A stretch of 64,000 nucleotides of DNA from Thermohalobaculum sp039821125 (lineage in GTDB: Bacteria; Pseudomonadota; Alphaproteobacteria; Rhodobacterales; Rhodobacteraceae), in contig JBCBOR010000013.1 in NCBI GenBank assembly GCA_039821125.1, positions 1 to 64,000 on the forward strand. Direction: 5' to 3'. Within the stretch, counting starts at the first letter, position 1. Each line of letters opens with the position of its first letter. The notes beneath the pieces were generated by a model. It did not search any database, was not told where the DNA came from, and saw nothing but the letters and a program-made list of their open reading frames with translations. This document shows, piece by piece, positions 37,132-46,242 of this stretch. The translations under genes and the position numbers were made by a program.

Positions 37132-37491
37132 TCAGGTCCCCGTTGCCTGAACGGGTGCCGGATGACTGGCGAGTGCAACCTCGCGCGTTTCATGAAGCTT
37201 GAAGATCTTGTCCATGCGCGTCAGGCGGAAGACCTTGCGCACTGCAGGCGTCAGCCCGCAAAGTTCGAGCCGGTTGTTCCGCCCCAGAACCTTCATGACC
37301 CCAACGATGGCTCCGATGCCAGAACTGTCCATGAAGGTGACCGAGGAGACATCAAGCAGATAGATGTTCCGATCACTCCGGGCGGCCGCCGTGGCGAGTT
37401 CTTTGAACTCATGGGACAGGGTCGCATCGAGTTTCGGTTCACCAAGGGTGATGACGACGACATTCCCCGTGTCTTCTGTGTTCAAACGCAT
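37132..37491 (-). CDS. STAS-domain anti-anti-sigma factor (RsbV-like)
   Basis: 119 residues from the ATG at 37491; the longer frame to 37584 overlaps the neighbouring gene. The STAS core NIYLLDVSSVTFMDSSGIGAIVGVMKVL carries the conserved DSSG serine that is phosphorylated by RsbW kinases. It is first of three same-strand genes (RsbV, RsbW, REC-SpoIIE), a full partner-switching set. Confidence 0.9.
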   Translation of the reverse strand: MRLNTEDTGNVVVITLGEPKLDATLSHEFKELATAAARSDRNIYLLDVSSVTFMDSSGIGAIVGVMKVLGRNNRLELCGLTPAVRKVFRLTRMDKIFKLHETREVALASHPAPVQATGT

Positions 37492-37564
37492 GGCTAGGCT
37501 CCAAAAATCAGAGATCAGCGAGACCCTAGTCGACAATCGTAACCGAGACCTTTCCAGCCAGGGT

Positions 37565-38500
37565 TTATTTTTCCCTGCCGGCATCCCCGACGATGTGGCG
37601 CATCACAAGGGGCGTGAAGTACATCGGGAACTGATAGAGCGCGACATAGAGGGTCAGGACCGGCGCTTCGGGCAGCGCGGCGAGCGCCAAGGCCGCATTC
37701 CGGTTCCCCCAAATCACAGCCGTGGCGCCGCCACTTTCACGGCCTGCGAAGGACCGTAATCCCAAGAAAGCCACGATTTGAACGCCGAGATTCGCCGCGA
37801 TCGCAAGCGCCAGTGTGCCCGCGGCGAAGACCGGCGCGGCGAGGATTTCTTCTGGCAGGCCGAGAAACAGGGGGAACAGGAATAGCACCATGATGATTGC
37901 GGAGAGGCCATCGAACGCTCTGGATTGGCGGGTGATCCAGTCTGCTCCCAGCAGATGGCGCGCAAACAACGCTCCTGCAACGGCGGATCCGATCAGGACC
38001 GTCAGCCGAAACGCCATCTCCGCGGCATCGATGGGGACGGCCTCGCCCAGCAGGGTCCGCGCAACCACGGGCATCGTTATCGGCGCTAGGAAGGACCCGA
38101 GCACCGTGATTTCCAGCGCGAAGGCCGCATCCAGACCAAGCAGAAGACAGAACGCCGCGGCCGATCCGAGCGGTGGGCCTGCGCTGGTATAGACCAGCGC
38201 TTCGATCTGTCCGGGCGGCAGCTCCGCAAGGCTGGCCGCCCACCAGAACAGTGCCGGTGTCACCAACATCAACAAACCACAGATCGCGAGGTTTCGAACA
38301 AGCCGCAACGGGTTCAGCATCCGTCGCGCTACGGCGAAAAGATCGATCCGTGTCATGGCAAGGCCGATCAGCGTTGCGACAAGAATGGGAAGGGTGCCCT
38401 CGAGCAACGCGCCCGGCACCGGCAGGACCAGTGCGCTCAGAACCCCAAGCGCTAGGATCCACTGCGCCCGCGCCCCACACCAGGCCAGTGTTCTCAACAT
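37565..38500 (-). CDS. Polytopic membrane transporter, possibly bile acid:Na+ symporter-like (SBF fold)
   Basis: 311 residues with about nine or ten hydrophobic helices. The stretch EALVYTSAGPPLGSAAAFCLLLGLDAAFALEITVLGS-like region, with small residues and two discontinuous helices, resembles the SBF/BASS transporter fold, but I do not recognise a diagnostic motif. It begins immediately after the TRAP permease stop, so it is co-transcribed. It may export or import a product of the same catabolic cluster. Confidence 0.55.
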   Translation of the reverse strand: MLRTLAWCGARAQWILALGVLSALVLPVPGALLEGTLPILVATLIGLAMTRIDLFAVARRMLNPLRLVRNLAICGLLMLVTPALFWWAASLAELPPGQIEALVYTSAGPPLGSAAAFCLLLGLDAAFALEITVLGSFLAPITMPVVARTLLGEAVPIDAAEMAFRLTVLIGSAVAGALFARHLLGADWITRQSRAFDGLSAIIMVLFLFPLFLGLPEEILAAPVFAAGTLALAIAANLGVQIVAFLGLRSFAGRESGGATAVIWGNRNAALALAALPEAPVLTLYVALYQFPMYFTPLVMRHIVGDAGREK

Positions 38501-40456
38501 CTAGCCATCCCCAGAGCGGGTGCGCAGGCTTTCGGGCAGCCAGGTCGCCAATTCCGGGAAGATCACGAGGATCACCACCATCAGGCACATGATCAGGAAC
38601 ATCGGCACCGCGGTCTTTGCGATGTACCCGATCTGATGCTTGGTCATGCCCTGCAGCACAAACAGGTTGAACCCGATCGGCGGGGTGATCTGAGCCATCT
38701 CGACCACGACGACAATAAAAATGCCGAACCAGATCAGGTCGATCCCGGCCTGACGCACCATTGTCTCGACCACCGCCATCGTCAGCACGACCGAGGAGAT
38801 CCCATCGAGGAACATGCCGATGATAATGTAGAAGACCGTCAGTGCGGCGATCAGCATGATGGGCGAGAGGTTCATGGACCCGATCCACTCGGCCAGCGTG
38901 CGCGGCAGCCCTGTGAAGCCCATCGAAAGGCTCAGGAACGCCGCGCCCATCAGGATCAGCGCAATCATGGCCGAGGTTCGGGTGGCGCCCATCAGGCTCT
39001 CGGTAAAAGTTGCCCAGTTGAGCGATCCCTGCGCCGTCGCAAGAACCAGAGCGCCAATCACGCCAAAGGCGGCGGCCTCGGTCGCCGTGGCAAAGCCCAG
39101 ATACATCGAACCGATCACAAAGAGCACCAGCAGGATCACGGGCACCAGAAACCGCGAGTTCCAGAGCATCTGACCAAAGGACATAAGGGGCTCGGGCTCC
39201 GGACGCTGCCGGGGCAGGGCAAAGTGCCATGCCGCGACGTAGAGCATGAAGAGAGACGCGAGCACGAGGCCGGGTATGACGCCGGCCATGAAGAGCTGCG
39301 TGATCGATTCGTTGATGGTGACCCCATAGACGATCAGCGTCAGCGACGGCGGGATCATCAGCCCCAGGGTCGCCGAGCCTGCCAGTGTGCCGATGGTCAT
39401 GAACTCGGGATAGCCGCGCTTGCGCAGTTCCGGGATCGACATTTTGCCAACCGTGGTCAGTGTCGCCGCAGACGACCCCGAAACTGCCGCGAAGATCGTG
39501 CAGCCGACCACATTGGTATGAAGCAGCCCGCCGGGCAGCCGTCCCGTCCATGGTGCAAGACCGCGGAACATATCCTCGCTGAGGCGGGTTCTGAACAGGA
39601 TCTCGCCCATCCAGATAAACAGCGGCAGGGCGGTCAGCGTCCAAGACGAAGATGTTGTCCAGACCGTCGTGATCATCGCATCGCCCGGAGGGCGCGAGGT
39701 GAACGCCGCCATTCCAAAATAGGCAACGCCCATCAGCGCCAATCCGACCCAGACACCGGAGCCGAGCAGGAAGAACAGTATGAACAGAAACAGCCCGGTC
39801 TTCCAGACGACGCTGGCGTCGAACCCTTTGACCGCAAAGACCGGCACCGCGATCAGGACGACCGTTGCAAGTGCGATCGCATAACGGATCCAGCGGGCAC
39901 CGCTTTCGGGCGCCCAGCCCCCTTCGCCTTCGATCCCGTCATGCTCAGTCAGCAGGATCCTGAGGAAGTGATCTATCAGCACGACCGCCAGCATCACCGC
40001 GCCGATGGACATGGCGATTTGCGGGATCCAGAGCGGTGTCGCGTCAAGCCCCTGGCTGATATCGTTCCACTTGGCAGAGCCGATATTGGTTTTGATTGCG
40101 TAGCGGGCAAAAAACACCGCTGTGACCGCGCCAACGCCATAGCACCACAACTCGCCATAGCGTCGCCAGCGCCCAAGCTTTCCAAGAACCAGGCTCACCC
40201 GGATATGGGCACCCTTGTCGAGCGCATGGGCCAAGGCAAAGAAGCTTGCCCCTGCCATGCAGTAGCCAGCGTAATCGGTGGCGCCCGGGAACACCTCTCC
40301 CGTCCAGCGCGCCATCATCTGCAGGACGATCAGGACCAGGATGGCGATCAAAAACAGTGCGCCAAGCGCGCCGCCGCCGAAATAGATTGCATCCAGTGTT
40401 CGGCGTAGCGCCGCCATATCACGCATCCCGATGATCAAGGGCAGGCCGCGCGGCAT
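38501..40456 (-). CDS. dctM: Fused TRAP transporter permease (DctQ small + DctM large subunit)
   Basis: 651 residues. The first ~190 have four helices of the DctQ type (LVLQMMARWTGEVFPGATDYAGYCMAGASFF, KGAHIRVSL). The rest is the DctM large subunit (ALPLFIWMGEILFRTRLSEDMFRGLAPWTGRLPGG, SGSSAATLTTVG, GSATLGLMIPPSLTLIVYG, MAQITPPIGFNLFVLQG). Fusion of both subunits is known. Start is uncertain: ATGs at 40456, 40426 and 40417 are all in frame and none has a strong ribosome site. DctP for the same system is encoded upstream. Confidence 0.93.
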   Translation of the reverse strand: MPRGLPLIIGMRDMAALRRTLDAIYFGGGALGALFLIAILVLIVLQMMARWTGEVFPGATDYAGYCMAGASFFALAHALDKGAHIRVSLVLGKLGRWRRYGELWCYGVGAVTAVFFARYAIKTNIGSAKWNDISQGLDATPLWIPQIAMSIGAVMLAVVLIDHFLRILLTEHDGIEGEGGWAPESGARWIRYAIALATVVLIAVPVFAVKGFDASVVWKTGLFLFILFFLLGSGVWVGLALMGVAYFGMAAFTSRPPGDAMITTVWTTSSSWTLTALPLFIWMGEILFRTRLSEDMFRGLAPWTGRLPGGLLHTNVVGCTIFAAVSGSSAATLTTVGKMSIPELRKRGYPEFMTIGTLAGSATLGLMIPPSLTLIVYGVTINESITQLFMAGVIPGLVLASLFMLYVAAWHFALPRQRPEPEPLMSFGQMLWNSRFLVPVILLVLFVIGSMYLGFATATEAAAFGVIGALVLATAQGSLNWATFTESLMGATRTSAMIALILMGAAFLSLSMGFTGLPRTLAEWIGSMNLSPIMLIAALTVFYIIIGMFLDGISSVVLTMAVVETMVRQAGIDLIWFGIFIVVVVEMAQITPPIGFNLFVLQGMTKHQIGYIAKTAVPMFLIMCLMVVILVIFPELATWLPESLRTRSGDG

Positions 40457-40560
40457 AATTGCTGCGCGTCATGGGGGTTTTAAGCATCACCCGGAACCGC
40501 CACGGGTCCGAGACAAGGGATCTCGGGCGGCGGCTCTGTCGTACCGCCGCCCCTTGCGGT

Positions 40561-41526
40561 TTACTGCGATTTGAACGCGTCCACGATCGCGGCGCCGGTC
40601 TCGCCGGCGGCCTCTTTCCACTCGGCAGCCATGGTCGCGCCGATCTCGTTCAGTTCGCCGACAAGGCCCTCACCTGCGGGCTGCACGGTCATGCCGCCAG
40701 CCCGGAGGCCGTTCAGAGTAAAGTCCGTGTACTGCACGGCGCGCCAATGCCCGGCATATTCAGCCAGTTCCGCACACCCACGAATTGCGGCCTTGCTGCT
40801 GTCAGACACGCTGTTCCATGTGTCCTTGTTCACGAACACATGGTTGCGGGGCATCCAGGCATCGACCTCGTAGAAATGGGTCAGGTGCTCCCAGACCTTG
40901 CGGTCATAGCCCGTGGCGCCGGAGGATATCATCGACTCGGCAACGCCCGTGGCAAAGGCCTGGGAGATTTCCGCCGCTTCGATCTGAACCGGCAACATGC
41001 CTGTCAACTCGGCCAGCCGCGCCGTTGCGGTGTTGTACGAGCGGAACTTGATGCCTTTCATATCGGCGACCGAGTTCACTTCCTTCTTGAAATACAGCCC
41101 CTGCGGAGGCCACGGCGTCGCGTAGAGCAGAACCAGGTTTTGCTCATCAAGGATCTGTTCGTAGGTCGGCTTGGCGGCCTCCCACAGCGCGACCGACTGA
41201 TCGAACGTCGTGGCAAGGAAGGGGATCGAGTCGATCCCAAAGACCGCATTCTCGTTCTGGTGTGCGCTCAGAAGGCGCTCGCCAATCGGGGCCTGCCCGG
41301 TCTGGACCGCGCGCTTGATCTCGTTCCCTTTGAAGAGCGAGCCACCCGCATGCACCGTGATGGTGATGTCGCCGCCGGTCGCCGTGCCCACGCACTTGGC
41401 AAACTGCTTTCCGACTTGGCTGTGATAATTCGAGTCCGCATAGGCCATGGGCATATCCCAGTTGTCGGCCATGGCAGCGCCTGCGCTCAGCGTGAGGGCG
41501 GCACTCATTCCCAGAAGCTTCTTCAT
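40561..41526 (-). CDS. dctP: TRAP transporter substrate-binding protein DctP
   Basis: 321 residues from the ATG at 41526, preceded by AGGGAGAC. A Sec signal peptide (MKKLLGMSAALTLSAGAAMA) is followed by a DctP fold. The Arg-containing segment FRSYNTATARLAELTGMLPVQIEAAEISQAF has the conserved Arg that usually binds the substrate carboxylate. It delivers a carboxylated ligand to the fused permease. The exact ligand is unknown; neighbours suggest an amino or keto acid. Confidence 0.93.
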   Translation of the reverse strand: MKKLLGMSAALTLSAGAAMADNWDMPMAYADSNYHSQVGKQFAKCVGTATGGDITITVHAGGSLFKGNEIKRAVQTGQAPIGERLLSAHQNENAVFGIDSIPFLATTFDQSVALWEAAKPTYEQILDEQNLVLLYATPWPPQGLYFKKEVNSVADMKGIKFRSYNTATARLAELTGMLPVQIEAAEISQAFATGVAESMISSGATGYDRKVWEHLTHFYEVDAWMPRNHVFVNKDTWNSVSDSSKAAIRGCAELAEYAGHWRAVQYTDFTLNGLRAGGMTVQPAGEGLVGELNEIGATMAAEWKEAAGETGAAIVDAFKSQ

Positions 41527-41569
41527 CGATGTCTCCCTTTGGTTGCCCGCATTGTTAGACCCCGCGGGA

Positions 41570-42820
41570 CTAGTCGAACCGTCCGACACGAAACGGCGTC
41601 ATGTCAATGTTCGGCGTGCGTCCGCCGATCATGTCGGCGATCAGACGCCCGGTCTTTGGACCAGAGGTCAGGCCGACATGCTGTGCGCCAAAGGCAAAGT
41701 GGATCTGCGGCGCCTTCGGGCTCGGTCCGATAAAGGGCACACTGTCGATCGTCGATGGGCGATGTCCGAGCCAGCGTTCCTCGCCCGCCCACTCCAGATT
41801 GGGATAGAGATGCTTGATCCGCGTCTTGGCGATGCGAAACGGCGCCTCCGACGGCCCCGCGTCCAGCCCTCCGAACTCAACCTGTCCGGCGCAACGCAGA
41901 CCGCCCTCCATCGGTGTCGCAACGAACTTGCCATCGGCCAGCATGTAGGGAAACGGCGGCGCATGGTTCGGTGTCTTCAGGACGAGGTGATACCCACGCT
42001 CGCTCTCCAGGCCCGGCTTGTGCCCAAGCGCCTGAACCAGCCGTCCGGACCAAGCGCCACCAGCCAGGACCACGTGATCGAACGACTGCGTTGCGCCATT
42101 CACGGTCACGTCCGCACCGGTCTCGCGCGGTGCGATGTCGTCAACCTCGCCTTGCTGAAAACCGCCGCCTTCAGACTGGTAATGCGCGAACAGACCCGCG
42201 ACATAGGACCCGGGATCCGAGATCCAGCCATGGTCCATGTAGCATGCCGCATAGGTGTAGTGATCGCCGAGATGGGGATCTTCCTCGCGCAGGCGATTGA
42301 GGTCTCGAAACTCGATCCGTGCCCCGTGCTGCGCCCGCAGATCATGCGCCCAGGCATCGCCGTCACAGGCGTCCTGCGAGCGGTAGAGGAACGCATAGAT
42401 TCCGTCGGTGATGAAGTGCTCTGCACCGGTCCCGCCTGCCAGCGCCTTATGCTGCTCGACCGTATCGCCAAGAATGTTCGTCAGCGCGGCGGCCGTTTTT
42501 TCCACATCCTCCCGCGTTGCCCGGCGCAGGAACGGGACCAGCCAGGGAAGAAGCCGCGGAAGGTAGCTCCATTTCAGATGCAACGGCCCGAGCGGATCGA
42601 GCAGCATCTTTGGGACCTTCGCCAGCAACCCCGGCACCGGGACCGGCACAATCGACGTGGCCGCCAGGATCCCTGCATTGCCATAGGAGGTCTGCGCCGG
42701 CTGACCCGGATCTGTGCGGTCCATCAGTGTCACGGTGTGCCCATCGCGCCGCAGCCATTCTGCGGTAGAGACCCCAACGATTCCTGCGCCGACCACGGCG
42801 ATGCTCTGTGGCTTTGTCAT
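41570..42820 (-). CDS. D-amino-acid dehydrogenase-type FAD oxidoreductase (DadA-like)
   Basis: 416 residues from the ATG at 42820, with GGAGGGG upstream. The Rossmann motif is SIAVVGAGIVGVSTAEWLRRDGH, followed by LMDR; DadA-typical TSYGNAGILA and the C-terminal GLTSGPKTGRLIADMI are present. It would oxidise a D-amino acid (or another secondary amine) to a keto acid at the membrane. Its ATG overlaps the stop of the 57-residue peptide gene (ATGA). Confidence 0.88.
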   Translation of the reverse strand: MTKPQSIAVVGAGIVGVSTAEWLRRDGHTVTLMDRTDPGQPAQTSYGNAGILAATSIVPVPVPGLLAKVPKMLLDPLGPLHLKWSYLPRLLPWLVPFLRRATREDVEKTAAALTNILGDTVEQHKALAGGTGAEHFITDGIYAFLYRSQDACDGDAWAHDLRAQHGARIEFRDLNRLREEDPHLGDHYTYAACYMDHGWISDPGSYVAGLFAHYQSEGGGFQQGEVDDIAPRETGADVTVNGATQSFDHVVLAGGAWSGRLVQALGHKPGLESERGYHLVLKTPNHAPPFPYMLADGKFVATPMEGGLRCAGQVEFGGLDAGPSEAPFRIAKTRIKHLYPNLEWAGEERWLGHRPSTIDSVPFIGPSPKAPQIHFAFGAQHVGLTSGPKTGRLIADMIGGRTPNIDMTPFRVGRFD

Positions 42821-42990
42821 GCTGCCCCTCCGGTCATCCAGACGGCGCCGATCGCGCCGACAAGGGCTACGATCAGCCAGGGGTTGGATCGCCGCCGTCC
42901 GACCAAGGCCGTGACGAGGCTGGCGCCTGCGAAGATGGCGACACCAAGGGCTAGGGTGCGAACCGGGTCCTCGAAGATCGGATAGCTCAT
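42817..42990 (-). CDS. 57-residue membrane peptide, translationally coupled on both sides
   Basis: MSYPIFEDPVR leads into two hydrophobic segments (about 11-30 and 38-53) separated by a basic loop GRRRSNP. Its ATG overlaps the stop of the ThDP-enzyme gene and its stop overlaps the dadA-like ATG, both as ATGA. Such double coupling strongly suggests a real gene. It may be a small subunit or membrane anchor for one of its neighbours; no family was recognised. Confidence 0.72.
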   Translation of the reverse strand: MSYPIFEDPVRTLALGVAIFAGASLVTALVGRRRSNPWLIVALVGAIGAVWMTGGAA

Positions 42991-44699
42991 GCGACCCACT
43001 CACTGACCGGGGCTGCCGCGTCCTGCAGCGGTTGAGCAATCACGTCCACCAGAGTCGGGCCGTCATGGTTGATCGCTTCTTTCAGGACGCGGTCGAGATC
43101 GCCCGGGTCTTCGACACGCCATGACTTGATGCCATAGGCGGCCGCAACCGCCGCATGGTCCGTCCGGTTGAAGTCGACCGAGAAGTAACGCGCGCCGAAG
43201 CCTGACTTCTGCCCGGCTTTGATCCATCCGAAGACAGAATTGGAGAAGACAATGGTCGTGATCGGCAGGTTGTACCGCGTGATCGTCTCGAATTCGCCCA
43301 CCGACATGCCGAAAGATCCATCGCCCGTCGCGCAGATCACCTTGTTGTCGGGCCGCGCGAATTGCGCGCCGATCGCAGCGCCAAGGGCATAGCCCAAGGC
43401 CCCATGCGCCCGGTTCGAGATGAAATGCCGCCCCGGCTGGCGGATCGTCCAATACGCACTGAAGTAGGGACAAGGCGTGCCGGGATCGGCGCACAGCACA
43501 GTTTCGGGTGGGCACAGGCGATTAAGCGCGTCGATCACCCGCTCGGGCCGGATTGGCGTCTCCATACTTTCGGCGAGAGGGCGGAACGCGGCCTCCTTCG
43601 CGGCACGGGCGGCCGTGGCACGGGCGGTGCCATCGAACGCGGGCAACGCACCGCGCCCGCGCGGGTCTGCCGGCGTTAGGATGGCCTCAGCAACGGCTTT
43701 CAGGGCGAGGCGCGCATCTGCCACGATCGCGGCCTTGGTATCATAGGACGCCCCAATCACTGCGGGGTCGCTGTCGATGTGCAGGATCGTGGTGTCCGGT
43801 GCAGGGGAGCGCCAGCGCTCGGTCGTCACCGACCCCGCCCGGCAGCCGATGAACAGCACACAGTCAGCGGCATCGACCACGGCGCGGGTGCCGGGTCGCC
43901 CGCCGTTGGAACCGACGACGCCGACCGACAAAGGGTGCGTCTCGGCGATAGCGCCTTGGCCTGAGACGGTTGTGGCGACTGGCGCGTCTATAGCTTCGGC
44001 CAAAGCTAGTAACTCCGCCTCAACTCCGGCCAGAGCGATACCGCCACCGCAGATGATCACGGCCCGTTGAGCCGTCAAAAGCGCCTCGACCAGGTTCTGG
44101 ACATCTCCAGGGTCTGGTGCCGGGCGGAGCGCGGGGTAGTTGCCATGGGCCGGATTTGACCAAATCTCGTCCTCAGGCACCGGGGCCTTTTGTACGTCGA
44201 ACGGCAAGGCCAGATGCGCGGACCCGGGGCGCCCCGTTGTCATCTCGCGAAAGGCGCGGCGGACGGTGCGAGGCAGAGCGCCTGCGCTATCCAGCACAGC
44301 GTTCCACTTGGTCAGCGGGGCGAACAGCGCCTTCTGATCAAGCTCGGTCAGCGGAAAGCGCCCAGCCGAGGTCGTCGCAACATCCGTCGTGATGGCCAAC
44401 ACGGGGACACTCGACTCGTTGGCTTCAACCAAGCCCGGGGCGATATAGGTCGCCCCACCGCCGGACGGCCCCTCGCATACACCGACACGCCCGGTCAGCC
44501 GGGCATAGGCATCCGCCATGTAGGCCGCATGCCGCTCGTCCCGCGTCAGGATATGTGTCATTCCGTGGTCAAGCCGGGCCAGCGCGTCGTAGAACGGCAG
44601 CGAGGTGTCGCCGCACAAACCGAAGATGTGGCGCACGCCATGCCCCGCCAGCAGACGGACCATGGCTTCGGCCCCGGTTGACTGATTGCTGGCGTCCAC
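42987..44699 (-). CDS. Thiamine-diphosphate-dependent enzyme (acetolactate synthase/decarboxylase family)
   Basis: 570 residues, with three ThDP-enzyme domains. The N-terminal PYR domain has GDTSLPFYDAL and the catalytic Glu in RDERHAAYMADAYARL. The middle domain has IICGGGIALAG and the FIGCRAGSVTTERW region. The C-terminal PP domain has GDGSFGMSVGEFETITRYNLP followed by FSN (ThDP/Mg binding). It belongs to the ilvB-like superfamily, but the context (TRAP transporter, DadA-like enzyme, racemase) suggests a catabolic keto-acid decarboxylase or ligase rather than branched-chain synthesis. No small regulatory subunit is adjacent. Confidence 0.85.
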   Translation of the reverse strand: MDASNQSTGAEAMVRLLAGHGVRHIFGLCGDTSLPFYDALARLDHGMTHILTRDERHAAYMADAYARLTGRVGVCEGPSGGGATYIAPGLVEANESSVPVLAITTDVATTSAGRFPLTELDQKALFAPLTKWNAVLDSAGALPRTVRRAFREMTTGRPGSAHLALPFDVQKAPVPEDEIWSNPAHGNYPALRPAPDPGDVQNLVEALLTAQRAVIICGGGIALAGVEAELLALAEAIDAPVATTVSGQGAIAETHPLSVGVVGSNGGRPGTRAVVDAADCVLFIGCRAGSVTTERWRSPAPDTTILHIDSDPAVIGASYDTKAAIVADARLALKAVAEAILTPADPRGRGALPAFDGTARATAARAAKEAAFRPLAESMETPIRPERVIDALNRLCPPETVLCADPGTPCPYFSAYWTIRQPGRHFISNRAHGALGYALGAAIGAQFARPDNKVICATGDGSFGMSVGEFETITRYNLPITTIVFSNSVFGWIKAGQKSGFGARYFSVDFNRTDHAAVAAAYGIKSWRVEDPGDLDRVLKEAINHDGPTLVDVIAQPLQDAAAPVSEWVA

Positions 44700-44742
44700 G
44701 TCTTCTGCCCCTTTGTCGTTGGATCACTCAAGCGGAGAAGAC

Positions 44743-45471
44743 ATGATCGCGCAAGGTGGAAAGCAGATCTATGGCGCGCCGATTGGCATCCTGATGCTGG
44801 ATGCCCAGTTCCCGCGGATCCCGGGCGATATGGGCAATGCCGAGACATGGCCGTTCCCGGTGCTCTACCGCGTGGTCGAGGACGCCTCGCCCGATCGGAT
44901 TGTCCGACGCGGGGCAGAGGGGATGCTCGAGCCCTTCATCGCGGCGGGGCGCGACCTGATCCGGCAAGGGGCCGAGGCGATCACCACGAATTGCGGGTTT
45001 CTCTCACTGTTTCAGGCCGAGTTGTCCGCAGCGCTGGGCGTGCCGGTCCTGACCTCGGCGCTGATGCAGGTGCCGATGGTCCAGGCGATGCTGCCGCCCG
45101 GGCGCCGGGTCGGGCTGATCACGATCTCTGCCGAGACGCTGTCACCGGAGCACCTGACCCGGGCGGGCTGCCCTGCGGACATGCCGATCATTGGAACGGA
45201 CCATGGGCAGGAATTCAGCCGTGTGATCCTTGGCAATGAAACAGCGCTAGACGTCTCCTGTGCCGAGGCGGACCTGTTGTCAGCGGCGGACAAACTGATC
45301 GCACGGCACGCGGATGTCGCTGCGATCGTGTTGGAGTGCACGAACATGCCGCCCTATCAGGCCGCGGTGCAGGAGAGAACGGGCGTGCCAGTCTTCTCGA
45401 TGGTCGATGCTGTGTGCTGGTTGCAGGCCGGGCTCAGGCCGCGCCGGTGGCCTTTACCGGCCACCGGTTGA
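44743..45471 (+). CDS. Aspartate/glutamate (hydantoin) racemase family protein
   Basis: 242 residues from the ATG at 44743; the longer frame to 44686 lacks a ribosome site. The two catalytic cysteines of the family are present in ITTNCGFLSLF and LECTNMPPY. PGRRVGLIT and TGVPVFSMVD are also typical. It is divergent from the ThDP-enzyme gene across only 43 bp, so control is probably shared. It could interconvert an amino-acid enantiomer before oxidation by the DadA-like enzyme; it could also be a maleate isomerase-type enzyme. Confidence 0.85.
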   Translation: MIAQGGKQIYGAPIGILMLDAQFPRIPGDMGNAETWPFPVLYRVVEDASPDRIVRRGAEGMLEPFIAAGRDLIRQGAEAITTNCGFLSLFQAELSAALGVPVLTSALMQVPMVQAMLPPGRRVGLITISAETLSPEHLTRAGCPADMPIIGTDHGQEFSRVILGNETALDVSCAEADLLSAADKLIARHADVAAIVLECTNMPPYQAAVQERTGVPVFSMVDAVCWLQAGLRPRRWPLPATG

Positions 45472-45493
45472 TGTCTCGTTGCAGCGGGCGCCG

Positions 45494-46228
45494 TCAGTCG
45501 AGGATCGTGATCTCGACCCGCCGGTTTGCCTGACGTCCAGCCGTGGTCGTGTTTTCCGCGACGGGGCTGCTCTCGCCAAGGCCTCCGGTTTCCGACTGCA
45601 GGCCGAAATTTTGCGCGAGATAGGCAGCAACCGAAGCGGCGCGCCGCTCTGACAGACCCTGGTTGTAAGGCTCGGACCCGCGCGAGTCCGTGTGACCGGT
45701 GATCCGAAGCCGTGTCTTCTTCAGCTTGTTCATCTTCGTGCCGAAATCGTCGAGCTCGGCAATCGCCTCGGGCCGAAGATCGGACTTGTTGGTGTCGAAC
45801 AGCGCATCGGCGCCAAGGGTGATCACCTCCGGCAGCGGCTTGACTTTTCCAGGGCATACGGGCGTGCCATCGCGCGCCAGACGTTCGGACATGAAGCCCT
45901 TCACGCCGTGATCCGATGCCCAGTGCTGACAGCCATTGGGGTCGGTCCACGCGATCGCTTCGAACGTCACCTCGGTGGTCCCGGCTGTGCCCGGAGCTGA
46001 GCCGGCCTTCGGGCAGACAGGTGTGCCATCACGATTGCGGCGCGGCGTCAGGTATCCCTCGACCCCATCGTCAATCACCCAGTGTTCGCAGCCGTTTGGA
46101 TCGACCCAGACGTTTGCGCGCAGATCGGACAATGGTTTGCTGTCAAAGCCATAATCCTCACCCGGCGTTGCCGCGCAGGCGGCAAGACCGAGAATACAGA
46201 CCGCACCAGCGGCTCTCAGAAGCAACAT
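45494..46228 (-). CDS. OmpA-family lipoprotein with two Cys/Trp-rich repeats
   Basis: 244 residues. A lipoprotein signal ends in LAAC (Cys 18). Two repeats follow at about 41-72 (WVDPNGCEHW...DGTPVC) and 94-125 (WTDPNGCQHW...DGTPVC), each with two Cys that could form a disulfide. The C-terminal OmpA domain (about 135-244) has DALFDTNKSDLRPEA, TGHTDSRGSEPYNQGLSERRA and NRRVEI, for peptidoglycan binding. The neighbouring lipoprotein carries a third copy of the same motif. Confidence 0.88.
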   Translation of the reverse strand: MLLLRAAGAVCILGLAACAATPGEDYGFDSKPLSDLRANVWVDPNGCEHWVIDDGVEGYLTPRRNRDGTPVCPKAGSAPGTAGTTEVTFEAIAWTDPNGCQHWASDHGVKGFMSERLARDGTPVCPGKVKPLPEVITLGADALFDTNKSDLRPEAIAELDDFGTKMNKLKKTRLRITGHTDSRGSEPYNQGLSERRAASVAAYLAQNFGLQSETGGLGESSPVAENTTTAGRQANRRVEITILD

Positions 46229-46242
46229 TGCTAATCCTCCGC

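Noticed and set aside
37737..39644. 635-codon open frame on the minus strand overlapping the TRAP permease and SBF-like genes
   Set aside because: It is an alternate frame of GC-rich coding DNA; the composition is Arg/Gly/Asp-rich without domains, and the overlapping genes have clear families.
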